Shown here: piece after piece, positions 1-5,275 of the stretch
How the letters are laid out: every line of letters starts with the position of its first letter
Numbering within the stretch: the first letter of the stretch is position 1
Assembly: GCA_031267475.1 (NCBI GenBank)
Contig: JAIRZA010000052.1
Location: 1 to 5,392 of the forward strand
Length of the DNA: 5,392 nucleotides
Origin: Spirochaetaceae bacterium
GTDB taxonomy: Bacteria > Spirochaetota > Spirochaetia > Treponematales > Breznakiellaceae
Direction: 5' to 3'
Notes under the pieces: model-generated
Database searches by the model: none
What the model was told of the DNA's origin: nothing
Seen by the model: only the letters and a program-made list of their open reading frames with translations
Made by a program: the position numbers and the translations under genes

Positions 1-1191
1 AGCCTCCTCCAAACCGGTAAAATACAAAGACTGCCTAACATGACCGGCGCTTACAAACTGCCCCAAAACATCTTTAATCGACTCGTCAGGCGTATCGAAT
101 ATAGTCCATTTTTCAAGCAATTCAAGCGGCGTTCTATTAAAATTAGACGCGATTCCCAGCAGCGAAACCGCATAACTGAATTCTTCACGGTTTATTGAAT
201 CAACCGCCTGCGAAAAATAAGCGCCGGCGACCTCTATAAAATGCTGTTCCAGCGGCGTTGCAACAATCTCCCAAATTGCGTCGATTGCGCCCAGAACACC
301 TTCCCGAATCGCTTCGCTTGTGCGCCCCTGTATAAAAACCGCCGCCATAGGAAAGAAAAACCGCCCCTCGTTCTTAACTTCAGCAGCTTCCGTTATCTCC
401 GCCTGTTCCTCAAAATACCTCATCGTCTGCACAACATCGCTTTTAATTTGAATAAGCTCGTCTAAATAAGGGGATATACCGTCATACGCCGCAAGCAGTT
501 CCGCCGCATTCCGCGTAGAGCCTTGCAAAGGTGAAATTGACGAGCTAATCTCTTCAAAAAAATCTATCACCGTCTGCGCCGACCCGGTAAAGCTGTCTAT
601 CCGTTCAAGAGAACTTCTGGTTCGTGAATTCACATCTTCGCCATAACCGGCGCGGTACATCTGCTCCTGATACAATTCAAAGCCGCTCTGATATACTTGC
701 AAAGCCGCGATGTACTGCTTTTGGCTAAGCAATTCCCCGCCTTCCCGCAATATGCGTTCAAGCTCGCGCCTATTCACAGTAAAACGCGCCACTTCCTCGA
801 TGTTGGCTATAAATTGCTCTGTATCGTTGCGCCGGGCCGCGTTCATCGCCGCCAACTGACGGCTTAAGGCCAGAATATTTTCAAGATTTTCAGGATTATC
901 GACAACCATATCCAAAAGAGCGTTTGCGACAACGGTGTAGTTGCTCATAGACGACATAACATCGCGCAGTCTTTTTTGAACTTGGTCGAATTGTTCAGGC
1001 TCGTCACGCGCAAAATCCGTTAAAATCTTAATAGCTTCGCTGTAGTTTTTTTCTTGTATCATAGCGTCCGCCGTTGAAAGCGCGGACTCCGGCTCTTTTT
1101 TGCCGCCCGCCGATGCCAAAACAGCGGCAAAAAGAAAAAAAATCAGCGTCAAAAACGCTGCTCTGTATCTAAAAACCGCGCGAAAAAACAT
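1..1191 (-). CDS. Secreted TPR-like helical protein, third gene of the bat operon (3' end beyond the window)
   Basis: The reading frame is open for 397 codons from ATG at 1191 to the left edge, so the C-terminus is missing. A TAA lies in frame 13 codons upstream, and this is the first ATG; no good Shine-Dalgarno is visible. Residues 1-28 form a signal peptide (basic start, hydrophobic FLTLIFFLFAAVLASA, likely cleavage after ASA), followed by the charged GGKKEPE. The mature part looks wholly alpha-helical. Residues about 37-75 (with NYSEAIKIL) and 143-171 (with KQYIAALQVY) resemble single TPR units; the rest is not clearly TPR. No catalytic motif is seen. Position after batA and batB matches the TPR genes (BatC/BatE type) that often follow VWA pairs, so a periplasmic scaffold role is inferred. 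I do not recognise the exact family, hence no symbol. Composition matches the bat genes. Confidence 0.85.
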   Translation of the reverse strand, partial: MFFRAVFRYRAAFLTLIFFLFAAVLASAGGKKEPESALSTADAMIQEKNYSEAIKILTDFARDEPEQFDQVQKRLRDVMSSMSNYTVVANALLDMVVDNPENLENILALSRQLAAMNAARRNDTEQFIANIEEVARFTVNRRELERILREGGELLSQKQYIAALQVYQSGFELYQEQMYRAGYGEDVNSRTRSSLERIDSFTGSAQTVIDFFEEISSSISPLQGSTRNAAELLAAYDGISPYLDELIQIKSDVVQTMRYFEEQAEITEAAEVKNEGRFFFPMAAVFIQGRTSEAIREGVLGAIDAIWEIVATPLEQHFIEVAGAYFSQAVDSINREEFSYAVSLLGIASNFNRTPLELLEKWTIFDTPDESIKDVLGQFVSAGHVRQSLYFTGLEEA

Positions 1192-1287
1192 AGAATTACG
1201 TTTTATTATCGGCAGTTTTAGGCGCTGGGCTTACACTAAATGACGAACTTAGCCCGCAGAGCGGCGCAACGCCGGCTTATTCTTTTC
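1192..1287 (-). other. batB to TPR-gene spacer with small hairpins
   Basis: This 96-bp gap separates the batB stop from the next ATG. It holds a short GC hairpin at 1262-1274 (cggcg-caa-cgccg) and a loose inverted repeat at 1226-1254 (gggct/agccc). On the minus strand GATAAT occurs 13 bases before the ATG, but no -35 box sits at the right distance. No T-tract follows the hairpins, so I see no convincing terminator and expect read-through from batB. The hairpins may instead affect mRNA processing or stability. Confidence 0.4.
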
Positions 1288-2454
1288 CTAAGAAACCGGC
1301 GCTCCCTTAGACCGGGAATTTTGCCGCGCAAAAACCCGCCGGCCGGGGCGGGCGGCGCACAGGCGCAGCGAGCATAATTTTAAGAAAATGAAAGATATGA
1401 GTCCGGCGATAACGAATATATGCCACTGGGCGCTGCTTTCCATGCGAAATATCCAAGAGCCGTCCTCGCCCGCCGCAACACCGTTCGATTTTATCTCGCC
1501 GGCAAGCTGCGCGGCGGCGGCGTCTGAATCGCCGTTTATATAAACACCGCCCGTCCGTTCGGTGATATTCGAAAGAATGTCAGGCCGCAAATAACTTGTA
1601 ATGGAATCAGGCTTCTTGCCCGCGGAATTCACGCTTTCAAATGAATCGGTGTCCGGCACTACAGCGCCATAAACCGAACCTGCGGCGGCGGTAAGCACTT
1701 TAACATCCTGCTGCCGCAGCCGCTCAATGGCGGCGGTAAGAGACCCGGACAGCGTTTCACCATCAGAGAACAGTATTATCACACGGCCGGCCGGGAAGTT
1801 GTCTTGAAAAGCTCCGGCGGCTGCGTCAAGTATTTTTTCCAGATTAGTGCCGCGTGAAGTAATCGCAAGACTGGCAAGGCTGTCCAGCAAGGCAAACACC
1901 GCCTCTGAATCACTGGTAAGCGGAACGGCTAGAACGGCTTCGCCTTTTCCCATTGCCACGCCAAAACGGATATTCTTAAAACCACCGTCCAAAGAAATTA
2001 CCTTTTCCAGCAAAGTTTTAGCGGTATAAATTGAGCGTTCAAGCCTTGACGAAGACAAAGCGCCGCGCGCTCCCGTCGCGGACGGCAGCGGCGCGGAGTC
2101 CCTCACGTTCATGCTGCGCGATAAATCAAAGGCAAGCACAACATCCGCGCCGTGATGCAGCTCGCGCACAAAATGAACGCCGAAACGCGGCCCCGCAAGG
2201 GCGGCGCACATACATATATAAAAAATTATAAAAAACAAAGCCGACGCGGTATAACGCAGGCACAATCCCGCCCTAGACGGCAGACCGGACGGTTTCCCTT
2301 TAACCGCGTCCATATCATCATAAAAAACCGTCAGCAGCGGCGCGGCAAGCGAATGGATACGCGCAAAACGCCATTTATAATTAACTATCATTAGTATTAT
2401 TATGGGGATTAAGAGGTATAACAGTAAAAACATTGACGGGCGTTCAAAAATCAC
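1288..2454 (-). CDS. batB: BatB-type VWA-domain membrane protein
   Basis: This 388-residue protein has the classic Bat layout: two N-terminal membrane helices (about 8-25 and 70-88), a periplasm-facing von Willebrand factor A domain (about 104-325) and a C-terminal helix (about 344-360) with a basic tail. The MIDAS metal site looks complete: D110-L-S112-R-S114, T203 in SRGTN, and D231 in LFSDGET. Such domains bind divalent metal and protein ligands; Bat proteins are linked to aerotolerance, stress and envelope integrity in Bacteroides and Leptospira, but the molecular function is unsettled. Translation starts at GTG (2454), not ATG: the GTG overlaps the batA stop as GTGA, a typical translational-coupling junction, with a G-rich GGCGGGG about 6 bases upstream. 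The next ATG is codon 8, inside the first helix, so GTG is preferred. A batA paralogue is less likely given the order. Confidence 0.9.
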   Translation of the reverse strand: MIFERPSMFLLLYLLIPIIILMIVNYKWRFARIHSLAAPLLTVFYDDMDAVKGKPSGLPSRAGLCLRYTASALFFIIFYICMCAALAGPRFGVHFVRELHHGADVVLAFDLSRSMNVRDSAPLPSATGARGALSSSRLERSIYTAKTLLEKVISLDGGFKNIRFGVAMGKGEAVLAVPLTSDSEAVFALLDSLASLAITSRGTNLEKILDAAAGAFQDNFPAGRVIILFSDGETLSGSLTAAIERLRQQDVKVLTAAAGSVYGAVVPDTDSFESVNSAGKKPDSITSYLRPDILSNITERTGGVYINGDSDAAAAQLAGEIKSNGVAAGEDGSWIFRMESSAQWHIFVIAGLISFIFLKLCSLRLCAARPGRRVFARQNSRSKGAPVS

Positions 2455-3449
2455 AATAATGCCCCGCCCAAAATAGCGCGAACCAGCCCGGACGAACAGG
2501 CGATTATTAGAGCGGCAATGATTAAAGGCTCGTGCAAACCCTGCTTCCGCCCGCGCGCGATACTCCGGCTTACAACCGCCTCAGATTTATTTAGTGTGTT
2601 AAAAGCCGCCTCGAATGTTTCGCGGCTTGGCGCATACAAAAAAACTCCATTAGCGGCGGAGGCAATTGATTTTAGGCTTTCGGCATTGTACCGCGATTCA
2701 AAGGAGCCTGTACGCCTTAGTTTAGTAGCCGGATCAACATAATCTATTGGGATTTCGCCGGAACTGCCAACGCCTATCACATACAACGCCGTCCCCTGCG
2801 CATTCAAGGCCGCCGCCGCCGTCAACGGGTGCACCGCTCCCGCGTTATTTTCACCGTCGCTTATAAGCACAACCGCTTTATGCTCCGCAACAGAATTTTC
2901 CAAATGAAGCGCGGCCAGCGAGAGCGCGACTCCAAGCGCCGTGCCGTCTCCAAGTTCTCCGATTGAAAGTTGCTCCAAACGGCTGGACAAGGTTTTATGA
3001 TCGACTGTCGGCGGAATCAGCAAGGCGGCGTCGTTCCCCACAGCGACAAGCCCGATAGCGTCTACCGGACGGTTTGACGCGAAATTTTCTATAAGCTCGC
3101 GCGCCGCGTCAAAACGGTTTCTGCCGTCCATGTCTATACCAGCCATGCTGGGGCTGCAATCAAGTACAAAAAGAATGTCCGCGCCGCGGTCAAGCCAAAC
3201 CATCTCGTTCTTAACCAGTTGAGGACCCGCCGCCGCAAACAACAGCAGGCAGACAACTGCGATATTGGCGACTTGTAAAAGCGCGTTAAGAAAACGGAAG
3301 CGGCCCGCCGGCTCAAAAGAATCGCCGCCCGGAGCGCCTAGCGAAAGGGAAAGCCGGAATGCTCCGCGGAAAAAGCGCCTTAGCGCCAAAATCACAAATG
3401 GCGCGGCGCAAGCGGCAAGCACAAACAGCGGTCTGTCAAAAGCCAGCAT
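2451..3449 (-). CDS. batA: BatA-type VWA-domain membrane protein
   Basis: This 332-residue protein, the usual BatA length, has N-terminal membrane helices at about 6-23 and 56-75, a VWA domain (about 90-290) and a C-terminal helix (about 308-328). The MIDAS site is intact: D97-C-S99-P-S101, T170 in GDGTALG and D198 in LISDGENN. After the domain's beta strands comes the BatA-like segment with IPIDYVD. The start ATG at 3449 has GAGG seven bases upstream. It is the first gene of the visible operon and shares four bases with batB. It presumably forms a membrane complex with BatB and the downstream secreted helical protein. MoxR and DUF58 genes, which commonly precede batA and supply the AAA+ partner, are absent from the 627 bp upstream. 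The ribosome binding site is complementary to an upstream hairpin arm (3531-3539), suggesting leader-level control. Confidence 0.92.
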   Translation of the reverse strand: MLAFDRPLFVLAACAAPFVILALRRFFRGAFRLSLSLGAPGGDSFEPAGRFRFLNALLQVANIAVVCLLLFAAAGPQLVKNEMVWLDRGADILFVLDCSPSMAGIDMDGRNRFDAARELIENFASNRPVDAIGLVAVGNDAALLIPPTVDHKTLSSRLEQLSIGELGDGTALGVALSLAALHLENSVAEHKAVVLISDGENNAGAVHPLTAAAALNAQGTALYVIGVGSSGEIPIDYVDPATKLRRTGSFESRYNAESLKSIASAANGVFLYAPSRETFEAAFNTLNKSEAVVSRSIARGRKQGLHEPLIIAALIIACSSGLVRAILGGALL

Positions 3450-3452
3450 TAC

Positions 3453-3460
3453 AGCGCCTC
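3453..3460 (-). promoter_or_regulatory. batA ribosome binding site, complementary to upstream hairpin arm
   Basis: On the minus strand GAGGCGCTGTA precedes the batA ATG, with GAGG seven bases away, a fair Shine-Dalgarno. The nine bases GAGGCGCTG (complement of 3452-3460) also occur in the promoter-side arm of the hairpin at 3531-3566 and are the exact reverse complement of its promoter-distal arm. The site can therefore be masked by that arm if the hairpin opens. Confidence 0.6.
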
Positions 3461-3530
3461 ATTTTGGCCCGGCGTAGAGCTACGATGTATTTTTTATTCA
3501 TTTGGTCTAGCTTTACAAACAGTGTCTAGC

Positions 3531-3566
3531 GAGGCGCTGATTAACTTGGATGTTAATCAGCGCCTC
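3531..3566. promoter_or_regulatory. Perfect 15-bp hairpin in the batA leader
   Basis: Arms at 3531-3545 (gaggcgctgattaac) and 3552-3566 are exact reverse complements around a six-base loop (ttggat). No run of T follows on either strand, so it is not a typical intrinsic terminator. In the minus-strand transcript the first arm is preceded by AAG, giving AAGGAGG, a perfect Shine-Dalgarno-like string with no ATG or GTG at a normal distance. The second arm can also pair for nine bases with the batA ribosome binding site about 75 bases downstream. I infer a regulatory leader rather than a terminator, but an operator for a dimeric repressor is also possible. Confidence 0.6.
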
Positions 3567-3675
3567 CTTAATTCGATGTGAACAAATCTTTGGCAATTTG
3601 AACAAACCATCATTCCGGCGGTTATACCGGAAACCATACCCTTAATGTAGCACACGCCGCGTCCAAAGCGCAACG

Positions 3676-3718
3676 GCTCAAGGCGCCCCAAGCGCTTCGC
3701 GCTTGGGGCGCCTTGAGC
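3676..3718. repeat. Perfect 20-bp hairpin with 3-base loop
   Basis: The arms 3676-3695 and 3699-3718 are exact reverse complements, GC-rich (beginning gctcaaggcgcc), around the loop ttc. It would be extremely stable in RNA from either strand. It lacks a T-tract on both sides, so it could stop or process transcripts coming from the PAP2 gene but is not a textbook terminator. A shorter counterpart at 3872-3891 (ctcaacgc/gcgttgag) holds the same place in front of the second repeat copy, so it belongs to the repeat unit. Confidence 0.8.
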
Positions 3719-3721
3719 TTC

Positions 3722-3873
3722 GGAGTTTGCGCTCCGCGCAAACTCCACGCCCTGTCAAAGTTTTAACGGCTGACAGTCGCGTATGGCCAAACGCCTTTAT
3801 CGGAGCGAAGACGCAAAGTGAAGACGGCTTACAGACCGCTAGCGCGGAGCGCATAGAAACCCGCTGGCGGGCT
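3722..3873. repeat. Intergenic hairpin-chain repeat, copy 1
   Basis: This is the first of two direct copies offset by 173-174 bp, about 90% identical by eye. It begins with a perfect 11-bp hairpin (ggagtttgcgc/gcgcaaactcc, 3722-3746), continues with ctgtca/tgacag (3752-3776), a near-perfect palindrome at 3779-3794 centred on tggcca, and closes with cccgc/gcggg (3860-3871). The open plus-strand frame across both copies encodes the same Arg-rich peptide twice and looks non-coding. The architecture recalls REP/BIME-type extragenic elements, but I cannot assign a named family. Confidence 0.8.
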
Positions 3874-3895
3874 CAACGCTGGCGCGTTGAGTTCC

Positions 3896-4046
3896 GGAGT
3901 TTGCGCGGGGCGCAAACTCCACGCCCTGTCAAAGTTTTAACGGCTGACAGTCGCGTATGCCAACCGCCTTTATCGGAGCGAAGACGCGAAGTGAAGACGG
4001 CTTCCGGAACGCCGCCGCGTAGCGGATAGAAACCCGCTGGCGGGCT
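3896..4046. repeat. Intergenic hairpin-chain repeat, copy 2
   Basis: This is the second copy of the unit at 3722-3873. A 50-base core is identical (3910-3959 against 3736-3785). The loop of the 11-bp hairpin changed from tcc to ggg while both arms stayed perfect, which suggests selection or copying that preserves the stem. One base is deleted in the gtatggcc segment, which breaks the palindrome seen in copy 1. The most divergent patch lies at about 4001-4025. The unit ends in the ggcgggct motif that is then amplified downstream. Confidence 0.8.
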
Positions 4047-4078
4047 GGCGGGCTGGCGGGCTGGCGGGCTGGCAGGCT
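4037..4078. repeat. 8-bp tandem repeat array abutting the PAP2 stop codon
   Basis: Four perfect units ctggcggg (4037-4068) are followed by one variant ctggcagg (4069-4076) and a partial unit ct. The array grew out of the end of repeat copy 2, which carries a single unit, and runs into the stop codon of the PAP2 gene at 4077-4079. Such short perfect arrays are prone to slipped-strand change in copy number. Changes here would leave the coding frame alone but alter the 3' untranslated RNA. Confidence 0.85.
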
Positions 4079-4919
4079 AAAACGTAATTCTTATTCCCGC
4101 CGAAACTGGGGTGCAATAAAAAGAAACCGCGCTTTCCCGCTTGCTATTATTTAACATCCTGTTAAAATCCCGTCCAACCGTTTTGCCAATGGCATAGCCT
4201 ATTAAAGCTCCGGCAAAAACCTCGGACATCCAATGAACATCCAGTGTAACGCTAAACCCAATCAGCGCGGCATAAGAATACGCTGCTATTTTTAGAATAA
4301 GATTATCACTGTATATTTCTGTTATAGCGGCGGCGGCGGCAAAGGCGTTTGCGGCGTGGCTGCTTGGCCAGCCTCCGACAGGATTCATATTGAACCATTT
4401 AAATTCGCCGCTAAAATCATCCGTTCTGGGGTTTCTTGAATGATCGAGTTTATTTACAAGTCCCGGCAACGCTCTGCCGGTAATCATTTTCAGCGGAGAT
4501 TGAATAAAGAGTGTTAATAATGCTGATTGCGCCAGCGCTAAACCGGCGACTTGTAATTTCTTGTCTTTAACCGACCGTCCCGACATATAAACAATTACAG
4601 GCGCTATCACCGGGGCAATATAGCCGATATACAAACCGGGTGTGCCTAAGTCAGACAGCCACCTATTATGGTATACCATGTCTCTCCATTTCCAATCTAA
4701 ACCTGTTTCAATAAAAATATATGTTTCCGCCGCCGCGCCGGCAAAATTCATTCCATAATTATATGTTATTGAATTTAAGGTGTTCTCAAAAATATTATGA
4801 AAAATGCCCGGAATGGGCGCGATGGAGGTGTGGTCGCTTTGTCCGTACAGCTTTAATTGGAAAATGAAAAAAGCAAGCGCGAAAAAAATAAGTTTGCAAC
4901 GTCTCTCAAAATATTTCAT
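4077..4919 (-). CDS. PAP2-family (phosphatidic acid phosphatase-like) membrane protein
   Basis: A 280-residue protein with a signal peptide (about 1-27, hydrophobic FFALAFFIF) and membrane helices near 93-113, 123-140, 189-203 and 208-247. PAP2 enzymes remove phosphate from lipid phosphates or pyrophosphates at the outer membrane face. The three motifs are recognisable but altered. Motif 1 is K144-x6-L-P, where the usual arginine is leucine. Motif 2 is P185-S-S-H188, a common variant. Motif 3 aligns as FS-x5-H229-x3-E233, with serine in the arginine position and Glu for Asp. The catalytic-site histidines remain, so activity is possible but doubtful. The C-terminus (VSAGIRITF) looks like a terminal beta strand ending in Phe. 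ATG at 4919 has only a weak AGG upstream; a leader ORF and a C-tract precede it. It is separated from the bat operon by repeats, so it is probably its own unit. Confidence 0.85.
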   Translation of the reverse strand: MKYFERRCKLIFFALAFFIFQLKLYGQSDHTSIAPIPGIFHNIFENTLNSITYNYGMNFAGAAAETYIFIETGLDWKWRDMVYHNRWLSDLGTPGLYIGYIAPVIAPVIVYMSGRSVKDKKLQVAGLALAQSALLTLFIQSPLKMITGRALPGLVNKLDHSRNPRTDDFSGEFKWFNMNPVGGWPSSHAANAFAAAAAITEIYSDNLILKIAAYSYAALIGFSVTLDVHWMSEVFAGALIGYAIGKTVGRDFNRMLNNSKRESAVSFYCTPVSAGIRITF

Positions 4920-4920
4920 G

Positions 4921-4995
4921 TCAGGCCTGCCAGCCGCAGCGGATTTTGTGTGTGTGTGGGGGGGGGGGGGGATTACTCTTTATTTCAGTTTTCAT
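4921..4995 (-). CDS. Possible 24-codon leader ORF containing the C-tract
   Basis: On the minus strand ATG at 4995 opens a 24-codon frame beginning MKTEIKSN, then five prolines from the C-tract, and ends in TGA at 4921-4923, one base before the PAP2 ATG. AGAGGCGGA lies upstream (AGAGG ends 10 bases before the ATG), a moderate ribosome binding site and better than that of the PAP2 gene. The position suggests translational coupling or reinitiation. By frame arithmetic, 13 C instead of 14 would fuse this ORF in frame with the PAP2 gene, and 15 C would end it at TGA overlapping the PAP2 ATG. It is too short for coding statistics and could be chance. Confidence 0.3.
   Translation of the reverse strand: MKTEIKSNPPPPPHTHKIRCGWQA
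4947..4971. repeat. Slippage-prone tract: (TG)6 followed by a 14-G run (poly-C on the gene strand)
   Basis: The plus strand has tg repeated six times (4947-4958) running into 14 consecutive g (4958-4971). Relative to the PAP2 gene this is poly-C then CA repeats, 39-52 bases upstream of its ATG. Homopolymeric G/C runs of this length change readily by replication slippage. In Treponema pallidum, poly-G tracts upstream of some tpr genes modulate transcription by their length. A similar switch here is inferred from position alone. Confidence 0.85.
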
Positions 4996-5010
4996 GCGTT
5001 TTCCGCCTCT

Positions 5011-5038
5011 ATTGCGCGCAGCTTCCGCTCCGCGCAAT
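5011..5038. repeat. Hairpin just upstream of the leader ORF ribosome binding site
   Basis: Arms attgcgcg (5011-5018) and cgcgcaat (5031-5038) are exact complements. Inside, agc/gct pair across a c-c mismatch, leaving the loop ttcc. In the minus-strand transcript the hairpin ends directly before AGAGGCGGA, the ribosome binding site of the leader ORF. It shares the 12-mer cgctccgcgcaa with the hairpin of repeat copy 1 (3730-3741), hinting that the intergenic hairpins are related. Confidence 0.65.
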
Positions 5039-5227
5039 CCCAGCCGTTTGGGGTGTTTTATGTGGAAACACTCCCATTTATTATGCGGCAAAGTATTTTA
5101 TTCGGCCGCTTAACAAGCAGCGTTTTTGTCATTACAGAATTGGATTTTAACAGCAACTCTGTTGGCTGTTGTTAAAACTCAACACATGGTTCATGGTTAT
5201 TTAAATATACACTAACTTCAATGAATA

Positions 5228-5257
5228 TTGAAAATTATCATTAATCCGGTCTAATAT
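5228..5257 (+). promoter_or_regulatory. Candidate sigma70-type promoter facing the right edge
   Basis: TTGAAA (5228-5233, five of six to consensus) is followed after 18 bases by TAATAT (5252-5257, four of six). Transcription would start near 5264, directly before the structured element at 5276-5392. The surroundings are AT-rich, which raises the chance of a random match, and no gene is visible downstream inside the window. Confidence 0.25.
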
Positions 5258-5275
5258 TTAAATACATTGTCAAAT

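Larger units (their letters stand above)
3450..3675. other. Gene-free leader region upstream of batA
   Basis: No credible protein gene is seen in this stretch. Besides the 15-bp hairpin it holds a smaller inverted repeat at 3613-3632 (ttccgg/ccggaa), a direct repeat gtctagc at 3505-3511 and 3524-3530, and gaacaaa twice near 3580 and 3600. Minus-strand promoter candidates are weak: TTGCCA (3591-3596) is followed after 17 bases by the poor -10 AATTAA, and TTGTAA (3513-3518) by TAAAAA after 16. Either could serve batA, and the first would start transcripts at about the hairpin's leading arm. I cannot choose between them by eye. Confidence 0.4.
4996..5275. other. Gene-free region upstream of the PAP2 gene, with several hairpins
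   Basis: No protein gene is recognised; the plus-strand frames here are low-complexity and have no family resemblance. It contains hairpins at 5011-5038, 5050-5075 (ggg-tgttt/aaaca-ccc with a bulge) and 5145-5177 (ttttaacagc against gctgttgttaaaa), none followed by a clear T-tract. From 5198 it is AT-rich, with the palindrome tatttaaata twice (5198-5207 and 5255-5264) and ttcaat-gaat-attgaa at 5217-5232. The PAP2 promoter should lie here, but no minus-strand -35/-10 pair with good spacing is visible. Confidence 0.5.

Noticed and set aside
241..465. Plus-strand 74-codon frame near the left edge
   Set aside because: It lies antisense within the long minus-strand gene, which has a signal peptide and a continuous frame, and has no supporting signal of its own.
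1271..1300. Inverted repeat gccgg/ccggc around the batB stop as a terminator
   Set aside because: The pairing is interrupted and no T-run follows on the minus strand; the next gene is co-oriented 96 bp on, so termination is not supported.
1847..2394. Plus-strand frames antisense to batB
   Set aside because: They are shadows of the well-supported minus-strand gene and lack ribosome sites and domain sequence.
3431..3502. Minus-strand 21-codon ORF starting MNKKYIVAL and overlapping the batA start
   Set aside because: There is no Shine-Dalgarno before its ATG and it ends shortly inside batA. Chance cannot be excluded, so it is not annotated.
3557..3748. Minus-strand 63-codon frame with a CxxC (VCSNCQ), ending in the batA leader hairpin
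   Set aside because: It begins inside repeat copy 1, has no ribosome binding site and no family resemblance. A leader peptide ending in the hairpin arm is conceivable but not supported.
3703..4029. Plus-strand open frame of 108 codons across the repeats
   Set aside because: It encodes nearly the same Arg-rich segment twice because it spans the two direct repeats, has no plausible ribosome binding site, and its frame survives only through the repeat's composition. Treated as non-coding.
3676..4078. CRISPR array
   Set aside because: Only two long imperfect copies and a short 8-bp tandem array are present; there are no regularly spaced 25-40 bp repeats with unique spacers and no cas genes.
4804..5175. 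Plus-strand frames of 123 and 97 codons crossing the G-tract
   Set aside because: They start inside the PAP2 gene on the opposite strand, run through the TG/G tract giving low-complexity peptides, and show no recognisable domain.
5268..5273. Perfect -35 box TTGACA on the minus strand
   Set aside because: No -10-like hexamer lies 16-18 bases downstream; the nearest AT-rich matches are at 11 or 24 bases. Not called as a promoter.
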